NCBI GenBank assembly: GCA_036271555.1 | Contig: DATBAK010000057.1 | Span: 1-64,000 of the forward strand | Length of the DNA stretch: 64,000 bases | Origin: Acidimicrobiia bacterium | GTDB lineage: Bacteria > Actinomycetota > Acidimicrobiia > IMCC26256 > PALSA-610 | Direction: 5' to 3' | Shown here: piece after piece, positions 15,533 to 23,206 of the stretch | Numbering within the stretch: the first letter of the stretch is position 1 | Layout: the number at the start of each line of letters is the position of its first letter | Translations under genes and position numbers: made by a program | The notes under the pieces: model-generated | Seen by the model: the letters and a program-made list of their open reading frames with translations, nothing else | Told to the model about the DNA's origin: nothing | Databases searched by the model: none

Positions 15533-15640
15533 TGCCCGCGGGAACGGGCCGGTCGCTCTGCGGCTCGCCCGACTCGACGACTGAGGCGTCAGCGAGGCCG
15601 AAGGCGCGGCGACGCGTGCGAGCCCGACCCGAGAAACTCG
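15533..15640. repeat. dispersed intergenic element, full-length copy, reverse orientation
   Basis: Part B complement (15533-15565, GGGAACGGGCCGGTCGCTCTG) followed by part A complement (15577-15640: GACTGAGGCGTCAGCGAGGC and CGACGCGTGCGAGCCCGACC). It fills the divergent region between the SDR and threonine dehydratase genes. Confidence 0.75.
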
Positions 15641-15654
15641 GTGATACTCGGAGG

Positions 15655-16863
15655 GTGAGCCTTCCGGTGACCGCCGCCGACGTCGCCGCCGCCGCCGAAC
15701 GTCTGCGCGGCGCCGTCATCGAGACGCCGTGCGTCGCGTCCCGCACGCTGTCGGACATCACCGGCGCCGAGGTCGTGCTGAAGCTCGAGAACCTGCAGTA
15801 CACCGCGTCGTTCAAGGAGCGGGGCGCGCGCAACTTCCTCCTCGCACTCGACGACGCGCAGCGGGCGCGCGGCGTCGTCGCGGCGTCGGCCGGCAACCAC
15901 GCGCAGGGTGTCGCCCACCACGCACGGTTGCTCGGCATCGAGGCGACGATCGTCATGCCGCAGCCGACGCCGTTCACGAAGGTGACGCGCACCGAGACGC
16001 TCGGGGCACACGTCGTCCTCACCGGTGCGACCTTGGCCGACGCGTTCGCCGAAGCGGAGCGCCGCGCGCGCGCGACCGGCGCGACGCTCGTGCCCCCCTT
16101 CGACGACGCGCTCGTCATCGCCGGACAGGGCACGGTCGCGCTCGAGATGCTCGCGGCGCGACCCGACCTCGAAGTGATCATCGTGCCCGTCGGCGGCGGC
16201 GGCCTCATCGCGGGAATGGCGGTCGCGCTGAAGGACGCGCGCCCCGACATCGAGCTGATCGGTGTCGAGTCCGAGCGCTACGCCGCGATGGCACGCGCTC
16301 GCGGCGCGCGCGTCGACGACCCGGGCGGCACGACGGTCGCCGAAGGCATCGCGGTCGCGCACCCCGGGCGGCTCACGACCAAGATCGCGAGCGCGCTCGT
16401 CGACGACGTCATCGTCGTGCGTGAAGAGGCGATCGAAGCGGCGGTGAGCCTCTATCTCGAGATCGAGAAGGCGGTCGTCGAAGGCGCGGGCGCCGCGAGC
16501 CTCGCCGCGGTGATCGAACACCGCGCGCGCTTCGAGGGGCGACGCGTCGGGCTCGTCGTGAGCGGCGGGAACATCGACCTGCGCGTCCTGTCGTCGGTGA
16601 TCCTGCGTGCGCTCGCGCGCTCGGGACGGCTCGTGCGGCTACGGCTCGAGATCACCGACCAGCCCGGCACGCTCGCGTCGGTCGCCAAGATCATCGGCGA
16701 CGCGGGCGGCAACATCATCGACGTCTCGCATCACCGCGACCTGCCCGGCGTGCCGCTCAAGGACACCGTCCTCGAAGTGTCGCTGGAGACGCGCGACCGC
16801 GCGCACGCCGAGACGATCGTGGCGTCGCTCCATGAGAGCGGTCTCACGATCTCCGTCGTGTGA
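15655..16863 (+). CDS. ilvA: threonine dehydratase with ACT domain
   Basis: 402 residues from GTG 15655; GTG 15667, 11 nt after GGAGG, may be the true start. The catalytic domain is a fold-type II PLP enzyme: the PLP lysine K54 is in ASFKERGARN, the SAGNHAQG loop binds substrate carboxylate, and GGGGLIAG holds the phosphate. The last ~75 residues (LRLEITDQPGTLASVAKII) form a single ACT domain, as in short biosynthetic/TdcB-type enzymes. It would deaminate threonine to 2-oxobutanoate, feeding isoleucine or propionyl-CoA. It is not part of an ilv operon here. Confidence 0.9.
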   Translation: MSLPVTAADVAAAAERLRGAVIETPCVASRTLSDITGAEVVLKLENLQYTASFKERGARNFLLALDDAQRARGVVAASAGNHAQGVAHHARLLGIEATIVMPQPTPFTKVTRTETLGAHVVLTGATLADAFAEAERRARATGATLVPPFDDALVIAGQGTVALEMLAARPDLEVIIVPVGGGGLIAGMAVALKDARPDIELIGVESERYAAMARARGARVDDPGGTTVAEGIAVAHPGRLTTKIASALVDDVIVVREEAIEAAVSLYLEIEKAVVEGAGAASLAAVIEHRARFEGRRVGLVVSGGNIDLRVLSSVILRALARSGRLVRLRLEITDQPGTLASVAKIIGDAGGNIIDVSHHRDLPGVPLKDTVLEVSLETRDRAHAETIVASLHESGLTISVV

Positions 16864-16908
16864 AGCCGCATAGATTCCCCCGGTCGTTCTCCGGAGGAGG
16901 CTGTTCTC

Positions 16909-17730
16909 GTGCGTGTGTCCAAGGTGCTGGTCGCGGTGGTCGTGCTCGTCGCCGGGCTCGGTGCCTGCGGGAAACACGGCGCGAAGAACGTGTACTCCTG
17001 CCCGAACAAGGGGTCGGGCGTCGGGTTCACGACGGTGAAGAAGGGCAAGCTCACCGTGCAGACGGCGCTGCCGGCGGCGCACTTCTGGAACGGATCCAAC
17101 GACGACTCGCTGACCGGCGGTTACGAGTTCGAGCTCGCGAGGGATCTGTGCGCGCAGCTCGGCATCGGACGCGTGCGCATCGTCGACCAGTCGCGCGCCG
17201 CGATCGCGAACGGTCAGACGCACGACTTCGACATTGCCATCGCGCAGCTGTCGACCGCGACGTCGAGCCCCGGCACGTACTCGACGGGCTACCTCGACGC
17301 CGACCAGGGCATCGTGGTGAACGCGGGCACGAACGTGCCGACCCTCGCGGCCGCGCAGAAGCTCACGTGGGGATACGAAGCGGGCACGACGTCGGGCACC
17401 TTCCTCGCGCAACACGTGAAGCCGACCGCCGCGTCGAAGCCGTTCGCGTCGGTGAGCGGGTTGCTCGCGGCACTCAAGGCGAAGCAGGTCACCGCCGCAT
17501 TGCTGCCGACGCCGGTCGCGCTCGCGAGTGTCGGCGCGGGCCGGCAGGTTGCCGGGCAGTTCGCCTCGCACGAGCAGTTCGGCGTGTATCTCCCGAAGGG
17601 CTCGGCGAACACGAAGCTCGTCAACGCCGCGATCGGGAAGTTGAGGTCGGACGGCGCCCTCGACTCGCTCGCGTCGAAGTGGTTGACCGGCCCGGCCCCG
17701 TCGACGGTTCCGTTCATCACCGCCCGCTGA
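16909..17730 (+). CDS. solute-binding lipoprotein (family 3-like)
   Basis: 273 residues. The N terminus is a lipoprotein signal: positive start, VLVAVVVLVAGLGAC with the lipobox ending at Cys20. The rest follows amino-acid-type periplasmic binding proteins: KGKLTVQTALPAAHF, GGYEFELARDLCAQLGI, FDIAIAQLS and a C-terminal KLRSDGALDSLASKW helix. GGAGGAGG precedes the GTG start; TAGATT (~16870) could be its -10 box. No ABC permease or ATPase flanks it, so it is an orphan receptor that may share a transporter encoded elsewhere. Ligand unknown. Confidence 0.82.
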   Translation: MRVSKVLVAVVVLVAGLGACGKHGAKNVYSCPNKGSGVGFTTVKKGKLTVQTALPAAHFWNGSNDDSLTGGYEFELARDLCAQLGIGRVRIVDQSRAAIANGQTHDFDIAIAQLSTATSSPGTYSTGYLDADQGIVVNAGTNVPTLAAAQKLTWGYEAGTTSGTFLAQHVKPTAASKPFASVSGLLAALKAKQVTAALLPTPVALASVGAGRQVAGQFASHEQFGVYLPKGSANTKLVNAAIGKLRSDGALDSLASKWLTGPAPSTVPFITAR

Positions 17731-17752
17731 TCTCACGGATCGCAGCGGCGCG

Positions 17753-18259
17753 ATGAGCAGTGGTGGGGTGCGCGTCCGCGCCGTCGATCCGTCGGAGTAC
17801 GAGCGCGTCGGGGAGCTGACCGTCGCCGCGTACGCGGCGCTGCGCGTCGATCATCTGTTCGGCGGCTACGACGAGCACATCCGCGCGGTCGGCGAGCGGT
17901 GTGAGTCGACCGAAGTGCTCGTCGCCGAGCTCGACGGGCGCGTCGTCGGCGCGGTGACGTACGCGTCGGATCCCGAGTCGCCGTGGCTCGAATGGAACGA
18001 GCCCGGCGAGGCACAGATCCGTCTGCTCGCGGTCGACACCGACGCGCAGGGCCACGGCATCGGCGAGGCGCTCGTGCGCGCGTGCATCGAACGCGCTCGT
18101 GAGCAGGGACTGACGATTCTCCTGCACACGACGAACCACATGCCCACCGCGCAGCGCCTCTACCCGCGGATGGGATTCACCCGCCGCCCCGACCGCGACG
18201 TGCACGAGTTCGAAGCCGAGCACGACATGACGTTCCTCGCGTTCACGTACGAGCCTTAG
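17753..18259 (+). CDS. GNAT-family N-acetyltransferase
   Basis: 168 residues. The acetyl-CoA-binding motif A is clear: IRLLAVDTDAQGHGIGEALV with the Q/R-x-x-G-x-G/A loop, then AQRLYPRMGFTRRP as motif B. The substrate acetylated (amine of a small molecule or protein) cannot be predicted. It overlaps the convergent 72-residue gene by 4 bp. Confidence 0.87.
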   Translation: MSSGGVRVRAVDPSEYERVGELTVAAYAALRVDHLFGGYDEHIRAVGERCESTEVLVAELDGRVVGAVTYASDPESPWLEWNEPGEAQIRLLAVDTDAQGHGIGEALVRACIERAREQGLTILLHTTNHMPTAQRLYPRMGFTRRPDRDVHEFEAEHDMTFLAFTYEP

Positions 18260-18474
18260 GACGCGAGTTCGCCCACCGTTTTGAAGTACCGCGAGTGCGT
18301 TCGCTTCAACGTGTCGAGCGAATCAGAGCTGAGCACAACAACTTCGATGTTGGGCTGATCTCGAAACTGCTTCTCCAGCTCCAGCCGCCGCGCCCGCGCG
18401 GCGTCCGCGTCCATCTCGCGTCGGTCGACAAGGGTGCCCGTCGATACGTCGTACACGAGCAGGAAGGTCTTCAC
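18256..18474 (-). CDS. small conserved-looking protein of unknown function
   Basis: 72 residues: MKTFLLVYDVSTGTL, then a basic/acidic helix (ARARRLELEKQF) and EVVVLSSDSLDTLKRTHSRYF. The alternating strand-helix-strand pattern and codon use look genuinely coding. The GTG start is preceded at 6 nt by TAGGAT with no Shine-Dalgarno, so it may have its own leaderless promoter, although it also lies just downstream of a frameshifted small gene. I do not recognise a named family. Confidence 0.6.
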   Translation of the reverse strand: MKTFLLVYDVSTGTLVDRREMDADAARARRLELEKQFRDQPNIEVVVLSSDSLDTLKRTHSRYFKTVGELAS

Positions 18475-18480
18475 GCGTCG

Positions 18481-18486
18481 ATCCTA
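18481..18486 (-). promoter_or_regulatory. candidate -10 element of a leaderless small gene
   Basis: TAGGAT on the minus strand ends 6 nt before GTG 18474. No ribosome-binding site lies between. Confidence 0.4.
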
Positions 18487-18497
18487 GGTCGAGGATG

Positions 18498-18682
18498 CTA
18501 GGGAAGAATCTCCGCCAGGTTCTCGAGCATCCGCTCAAAATCCTCGTGCATCGCCAGCAACTCTCGAGCGCGGCTTCGCGGTCGCGGCGGAAAGCCTGGA
18601 ACAGTTCGAGATCTTCGTCGGAGATGACCTCAGTCCTCCGAAGGCGGTCACCGAGCTTGTCGACTTGGGATGCGCTCATCAT
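18498..18682 (-). pseudogene. frameshifted ~61-residue gene, possible RelA/SpoT-type N-terminal remnant
   Basis: From ATG 18682 the frame reads MMSASQVDKLGDRLRR, then EVISDEDLELFQAFRRDREAA, then becomes implausible (SCWRCTRILSGCSRTW). Adding one base near 18572 restores RELLAMHEDFERMLENLAE followed by a stop at 18498. The span is 185 nt, one short of 62 codons. The first ~35 residues resemble the start of small RelA/SpoT-domain proteins (SxSQVDKLGxRLR...DLxLxxxYR), from memory of that family. It could be a decayed gene, an assembly error or a small antitoxin-like protein. It precedes the 72-residue gene. Confidence 0.45.
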
Positions 18683-18700
18683 CGAAGCGCCTCAGCCCGT

Positions 18701-19057
18701 TTAGTTGTCCGGCTGGTTCAGCTCGATCACGTTGCCGGCGGGGTCGCGGAGGAACGCCTGCTTGCCCGCGCCGGGGGTGTGCGCGATCGGGTCGACGCGC
18801 ACACCGGAGGCGCGGATCTCCTCGACCGCGGCGTCGACGTCGGAGACGCGCAGCGCGAAGTGGCCCGGGTTCTTCGGCGCCTCGGCGATCTCCATGAGAT
18901 GCACCTGCTGGCCGCCGGCGTCGAGCCAGTGGCCGGGGCCGAACTCCTCGGGGCGGCTCGTCACCGGCGTGAACCCGAGCACGTCGCAGTAGAACGCCTT
19001 CGCCGCGGCCGCGTCGTCGACGCAGATCGCGACGTGATGGATGCCGACCGGCTGCAC
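18701..19057 (-). CDS. VOC-family (glyoxalase-like) protein
   Basis: 118 residues, one VOC module made of paired beta-alpha-beta-beta-beta units: GIHHVAICVDDAAAAKAFYCDVLGF, then HFALRVSDVDAAVEEI, and the closing FLRDPAGNVIELNQP with its metal-ligand glutamate. Metal ligands H8, H54-type and E are plausible for a divalent-metal enzyme such as a lyase, epimerase or dioxygenase-related protein. The substrate is undetermined. GTG start. Confidence 0.85.
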   Translation of the reverse strand: MQPVGIHHVAICVDDAAAAKAFYCDVLGFTPVTSRPEEFGPGHWLDAGGQQVHLMEIAEAPKNPGHFALRVSDVDAAVEEIRASGVRVDPIAHTPGAGKQAFLRDPAGNVIELNQPDN

Positions 19058-19067
19058 AGCATCATTA

Positions 19068-19139
19068 TGGTCGCCCTCGCTGCGGGACGGGATACCCGGC
19101 CCGCGGCCGCTCGTCGCTCCTGGCGCCTCACACGGCGAG
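19068..19139. repeat. dispersed element, diverged unit resembling the 60-bp array
   Basis: TGGTCGCCCTCGCTGCGGGA followed by GGGATACCCG and GGCCGCTCGTCGCTCCTGGCGCCTCA. The GGGATACCC centre is shared with the tandem array at 4291. It lies between the divergent VOC and SDR genes. Confidence 0.6.
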
Positions 19140-19206
19140 TCGGATCAGACGCTTTCGCGGCTTGCTAGCGTCGCCCCCCGTTCGAACAACCTCGCGGAGG
19201 AAGACC

Positions 19207-20103
19207 TTGGGTTCTCTGGACGGTAAGGCGATCGCGATCACGGGCTCGGGTCGCGGGATCGGGCGGGCGACCGCGCTGCTGTGCGCGGCGGAAGGCGCGT
19301 CGGTCGTCGTGAACGACTACGGCGTGTCGATGGACGGCAACGAGCCGCAGAGCGACGTGGCCGACGAGGTCGTCGCGGAGATCAAGGCCGCGGGCGGTAA
19401 CGCCGTCGCCAACGCCAACTCGGTGACGACGATGGAAGGCGGCGCGTCGATCGTGCAATCAGCGGTCGACACCTTCGGTCGTATCGACGGTGTCGTCTGC
19501 GTCGCCGGCATCCTGCGCGAGCGCATGCTCTTCAACATGTCCGAGGACGAGTGGGACCCGGTCATCGAGACGCACCTCAAGGGCACGTTCACCGTGTTCC
19601 GCGCCGCGGCGCCGATCTTCCGTCAACAGAAGTCGGGCAGCATGGTCGGGTTCACGTCGGGCGCGTTCGCGGCGTCGGTCGCGCAGGCGAACTACTCGGC
19701 GGCGAAGGGCGGCATCGTGTCGCTGGTGCGCAGCGCGGCCGCGGGCATGCACAAGTACGGCGTGACCGCGAACTGCATCGCGCCGGTCGCGAAGAGCCGC
19801 ATGTCCGGACAGGTTCCGTTCGGCTTGGAGATGGGCGAGCCCGAGGACGTCGCGCCGATGGTCGCGTTCCTCCTCGGCGACCGCGCTCGGAACGTCACCG
19901 GCCAGGTGTACACCGCGAACGCGGGACTGCTCGCGGTGTGGAACCAGCCGGCCGAGGTGCGCCAGATGCGCAAGGACGGCCGCTGGACGCCCGACGAGAT
20001 CGCCGACCGCTTCGACGAGCTCGGTCAGGAGCCGATGCCGATCCTCGAGCGTCTCGCGGAACGCGCCGCGGCCGCTGCGACCGGCGAGAAGCCGAACCAG
20101 TAA
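19207..20103 (+). CDS. SDR-family dehydrogenase, likely acyl-CoA pathway
   Basis: 298 residues from TTG 19207, chosen for the CGGAGGAAG ribosome-binding site 5-10 nt upstream. TGSGRGIGRATALLCA binds the cofactor; CVAGILRERM, FTSGAF and NYSAAKGG supply the catalytic core. VVVNDYGVSMDGNEPQS after strand 2 is the insertion seen in multifunctional-enzyme-type 3-hydroxyacyl-CoA dehydrogenases, so it parallels the SDR at 14.6 kb. It is the first gene of a three-gene operon with two family III CoA-transferases (1-bp stop/start overlap with the next gene), implying oxidation of a CoA-bound substrate. Confidence 0.88.
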   Translation: MGSLDGKAIAITGSGRGIGRATALLCAAEGASVVVNDYGVSMDGNEPQSDVADEVVAEIKAAGGNAVANANSVTTMEGGASIVQSAVDTFGRIDGVVCVAGILRERMLFNMSEDEWDPVIETHLKGTFTVFRAAAPIFRQQKSGSMVGFTSGAFAASVAQANYSAAKGGIVSLVRSAAAGMHKYGVTANCIAPVAKSRMSGQVPFGLEMGEPEDVAPMVAFLLGDRARNVTGQVYTANAGLLAVWNQPAEVRQMRKDGRWTPDEIADRFDELGQEPMPILERLAERAAAAATGEKPNQ

Positions 20104-21266
20104 TGGCGGGCGCGCTCGACGGCGTTCGCGTCCTCGATCTGTCGTGGGGCATCGCGGGACCGCTCGGCGTGCTGCTGCTCGCGGAGCACGGCGCCGACGT
20201 CATCAAGGTCGAGCCGCCGGGTGGGGATCCCTTCCGCGTCTACGACGGCGCGCGCGTCTGGAACCGCAGCCGGCGATCGGTCACCGTCGACCTGAAGAAC
20301 GACGACGGCCGCGACGTGATGCGCAAGCTGCTCGCGACGGCCGACGTCGTCGTCGAGAGCTTCCGTCCCGGCGTGATGGAACGGCTCGGCTTCGGCTACG
20401 AGTCGGTGCACAAGGAGTTCCCGCGCGTCATCTACCTCTCGGTGCCCGCGTATCCGGAAGGGCACCGGCTCGCGAAGCGTCCCGGCTACGACGCGCTCGT
20501 GCAGGCGAGCAGCGGGCAGATGTGGGAGCAGCCGGGCTGGCGCATGGGACCGATCTTCCTGCACATGCCGATGCCGAGCATGGGCGCGTTCTTCCTCGTG
20601 AGCATGGGCATCACGACCGCGCTGTTCGCGCGCGAGACCACGGGCGAGGGCCAGCACGTCGAGACGTCGCTGTTCCAGGGCGCGCTGCTCTACACGACGC
20701 AGATCTGGCAGCACCTCGAGAAGTCGAACGCGGGACCCCACGAGCTGATGGGCAAGACGTATCCGCCCGGCGTGCATCAGCCGATGATCTTCGAGTGCGC
20801 GAACGACCAGTGGATCCACGTCTCGGTGATGAGCGGGTTGCCGCCGATCAAGCCGGTGGACGAGATCCTCGGGCTCACCGACGCGCCCGACCCCATGACG
20901 TTCCTCACGATGCCGCCGGAGCAGCGCGAGCAGTTCACCGTCGCGCGGCGCGCGAAGTTCAAGACGTGGGACCGCGACGAGCTCGTCGCCGCGCTGCTCG
21001 CGAACAACCACGCGGCCGAGGCCATCATCCCGATGGAAGAGGCGTTCGCCCACCCACAGGTGATCGCGAACGACATGGTCGCAACGGTCGACGACCCCGA
21101 CCTGGGTCCGACCACGCAGATGGGGGTGCCCATCCACATGCTCGGCACGCCCGGCGCGATCCGAGGCCCGCAGCCGCGGCCCGGTGAGCACAACGCGGAG
21201 GTCCTCGCCGAGCTCGGCTACTCCGCGTCCGACGTCGAGCGGCTCACCGCCGCCGGCGCGCGTTAG
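20103..21266 (+). CDS. family III CoA-transferase (CaiB/BaiF)
   Basis: 387 residues, typical for the family. These enzymes move CoA between carboxylic acids using a conserved aspartate. Landmarks: GVRVLDLSWGIAGPLGVLLLAEHGADVIKVEPP at the N terminus, SFRPGVMERLG, and the GEGQHVETSLFQGALL helix; PGYDALVQASSG is where the catalytic Asp (here GYD) occurs. The ATG overlaps the preceding TAA by one base, and a second CoA-transferase follows 10 nt downstream. Two adjacent paralogues may form a heteromer or act on acceptor and donor pairs. Confidence 0.9.
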   Translation: MAGALDGVRVLDLSWGIAGPLGVLLLAEHGADVIKVEPPGGDPFRVYDGARVWNRSRRSVTVDLKNDDGRDVMRKLLATADVVVESFRPGVMERLGFGYESVHKEFPRVIYLSVPAYPEGHRLAKRPGYDALVQASSGQMWEQPGWRMGPIFLHMPMPSMGAFFLVSMGITTALFARETTGEGQHVETSLFQGALLYTTQIWQHLEKSNAGPHELMGKTYPPGVHQPMIFECANDQWIHVSVMSGLPPIKPVDEILGLTDAPDPMTFLTMPPEQREQFTVARRAKFKTWDRDELVAALLANNHAAEAIIPMEEAFAHPQVIANDMVATVDDPDLGPTTQMGVPIHMLGTPGAIRGPQPRPGEHNAEVLAELGYSASDVERLTAAGAR

Positions 21267-21276
21267 GAGGCCGATC

Positions 21277-22491
21277 GTGTTCGCGCTCGAAGGCGTCACT
21301 CTCATCGACTTCGGCCAGTACCTCGCGGGACCGTTCGGACCGATGCTCATCGGCGATCTCGGCGCCGACGTCATCAAGGTCGAGCCCGTCACCGGCGACG
21401 GCATGCGCATGGCCACGAAGCCGTTCTACGGCTGCCAGCGCGGCAAGCGCGACATCGCGCTGAACCTCAAGATGCCCGCGGGACTCGAGATCGCGCAGAA
21501 GCTGATCGCGAAGGCCGACGTCGTGCACCACAACATGACGCGCGGCGTCGCGACGAAGCTCGGCATCGACTACGCGGCGTGCCGCGCGCTGCGCGCCGAC
21601 ATCATCTACTGCAACACGTACGCGTACGGCCTCGCGGAGCCGCTCGGGAAGTTCGGCGGACTCGACCCGCTGTACCAGGCGGCCGCCGGGCTCGAGTACG
21701 AAGCCGGCGCGACGGCCGAGGGCAACACGCCGCTCTACTACCGCTTCGGCATGTGCGACGCGTCGAACGCGCTGCTCTCGATCGTCGGTGTGCTCATGGC
21801 GCTGTACCACCGCGCGCGCACGGGCGAGGGTCAGGAGCTGTGGACCTCGCTGCTCGACGGCGGCGTGATCTTCTCCTCGGACTCGTTCCTCGTGAACGGG
21901 AAGTCGTGGGACCGGCCCCGCCTCGACAAGGACCAGACCGGGCTCTCCGCGCTCTACCGCCTGTACCGCACGCAGGACGACGACTGGATCATGGTCGCGG
22001 CGGTGAAGGACGCGGAGTGGGCCGCGTTGTGCGGCGCGCTCGGCGTTCCGCATCTGCTCGACGACGCGCGCTTCGCGACCGCGGCGGCGCGACACGAGCA
22101 CCGGCGTCAGCTCGCGTCGCTGCTGGAGCCGATGTTCCTCACGCGGACCGCGCGGTTCTGGTCGCGCACGTTCGACGACGTCGACGTCCCGAACGAGGTC
22201 CCGATCGACACGTGGGACGGCGAGCAGGTGCTCTACGACGCCGACAACGAACGCCTGGGCCTGGTGACCGAGTACGTGCATCCGCTCGTCGGCGTGATGC
22301 GCCAGTTCGGCGACCTCGTCCGCTTCTCGGAGACGCCCGGCCACATCGGCGGCCCGCCGCCGCTCGTCGGCCAGCACACGCGCGACATCCTGCGCGAGCT
22401 CGGCTACCGCGACGGCGACATCGACGCGCTCAACGGCGAGAACGTGGTCTACGTCGCCGACGACGCGTACACGACGCGCTTCGCGAACTGA
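21277..22491 (+). CDS. family III CoA-transferase (CaiB/BaiF), second paralogue
   Basis: 404 residues, GTG start 4 nt after TAGGAGG. The N terminus LIDFGQYLAGPFGPMLIGDLGADVIKVEP is diagnostic; GGLDPLYQAAAGLE contains the likely catalytic Asp (GLD), and RTGEGQELWTSLLDGG follows. It shares only general family similarity with the upstream copy, so it is not a recent duplication. Together with the SDR it forms one operon, probably for activation and oxidation of a carboxylic acid. A GTAC hairpin follows its stop codon. Confidence 0.9.
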   Translation: MFALEGVTLIDFGQYLAGPFGPMLIGDLGADVIKVEPVTGDGMRMATKPFYGCQRGKRDIALNLKMPAGLEIAQKLIAKADVVHHNMTRGVATKLGIDYAACRALRADIIYCNTYAYGLAEPLGKFGGLDPLYQAAAGLEYEAGATAEGNTPLYYRFGMCDASNALLSIVGVLMALYHRARTGEGQELWTSLLDGGVIFSSDSFLVNGKSWDRPRLDKDQTGLSALYRLYRTQDDDWIMVAAVKDAEWAALCGALGVPHLLDDARFATAAARHEHRRQLASLLEPMFLTRTARFWSRTFDDVDVPNEVPIDTWDGEQVLYDADNERLGLVTEYVHPLVGVMRQFGDLVRFSETPGHIGGPPPLVGQHTRDILRELGYRDGDIDALNGENVVYVADDAYTTRFAN

Positions 22492-22513
22492 TCGCGTCGG
22501 GCCCTCCCCTCCG

Positions 22514-22557
22514 CTGGTACTGCATCGATTGCGTATGCGCGATGAACGCAGTACCAG
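22514..22557. repeat. GTAC-type hairpin element, copy 2
   Basis: Perfect 10-bp arms CTGGTACTGC (22514-22523) and GCAGTACCAG (22548-22557), with an inner ATCG/CGAT pair and a GCGTATGCGC centre. It lies 22 nt after the CoA-transferase stop and just before the phosphatase gene; consistent with a terminator or REP-like element. Confidence 0.8.
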
Positions 22558-22568
22558 GCCGGTGATCC

Positions 22569-23129
22569 GTGGCTGACGAACGGCCGCAGCTACAGCTGCG
22601 GCTGCTGCCGCCGGCGTCGGAGGTGCGCTTCGTCGGGCCGATGGCGATGCCGGCGGAGCTGTACTTCCTCGCGCGGGCGCCGGTCGCGCTCGCGGGCATG
22701 GCGTATCCGGCACGCGTCGACTGGGACGCGATGTGGAAGGAAGGGCTGCGGCACGTCGTGTGCCTCACGCACGACGCGCCGCCGTACGATCCCGCGCCGC
22801 TGTCGATCACGACGATCGCGCTGCAGGATCTCTATACCGGGGTCACGCCCGACGATCCGCAGGAAGAGGTGATCCGCGTCCGGCACGCGGCGATGGCCGT
22901 CGTCGACTCGGTGCGCGCCGGCAACGGTGTCGTCGTGCACTGCCGCGGCGGACGCGGGCGCGCGGGCACGGTGCTCGGCACCGCGCTCGTGCTGCTCGGC
23001 CACGACCCTGACGATGCGGTCGCGTACCTCGATCGCATCCACACGATCCGCGGCAAGGGCGGCTGGCCCGAGAGCGCGTGGCAGGCCGAGACGGTGCGCT
23101 CGTTCCGACCGTTGCCGCGCCACGGCTGA
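22569..23129 (+). CDS. dual-specificity/tyrosine-type protein phosphatase
   Basis: 186 residues. The CX5R active site is visible as HCRGGRGRAGT (nucleophile C125, R131), and D87 in LQDLY is a plausible general acid. The region between (HAAMAVVDSVRAGNGVVVHC) matches the cyclin-dependent/dual-specificity phosphatase fold. The C terminus ends in a helical segment with WPESAWQAETVRSF. It could dephosphorylate proteins or a small phosphorylated metabolite. Single gene, GTG start; the next gene on the same strand is 77 nt away after a hairpin. Confidence 0.8.
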   Translation: MADERPQLQLRLLPPASEVRFVGPMAMPAELYFLARAPVALAGMAYPARVDWDAMWKEGLRHVVCLTHDAPPYDPAPLSITTIALQDLYTGVTPDDPQEEVIRVRHAAMAVVDSVRAGNGVVVHCRGGRGRAGTVLGTALVLLGHDPDDAVAYLDRIHTIRGKGGWPESAWQAETVRSFRPLPRHG

Positions 23130-23135
23130 CCGACG

Positions 23136-23177
23136 CCGGCCTCTGAATGTTGCAGATACGCAACAAATGAAGGCCGG
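23136..23177. terminator. imperfect stem-loop, possible terminator
   Basis: CCGGCCT...GTTGC-AGATAC-GCAAC...AGGCCGG: 7-bp outer and 5-6-bp inner stems separated by an internal loop. It starts 7 nt after the phosphatase stop. The TTGC/GCAA inner stem and ATACGC loop resemble the GTAC hairpin family. Confidence 0.45.
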
Positions 23178-23206
23178 GCAGGGAGTCGGCGCCGCAGACT
23201 GAGCGG

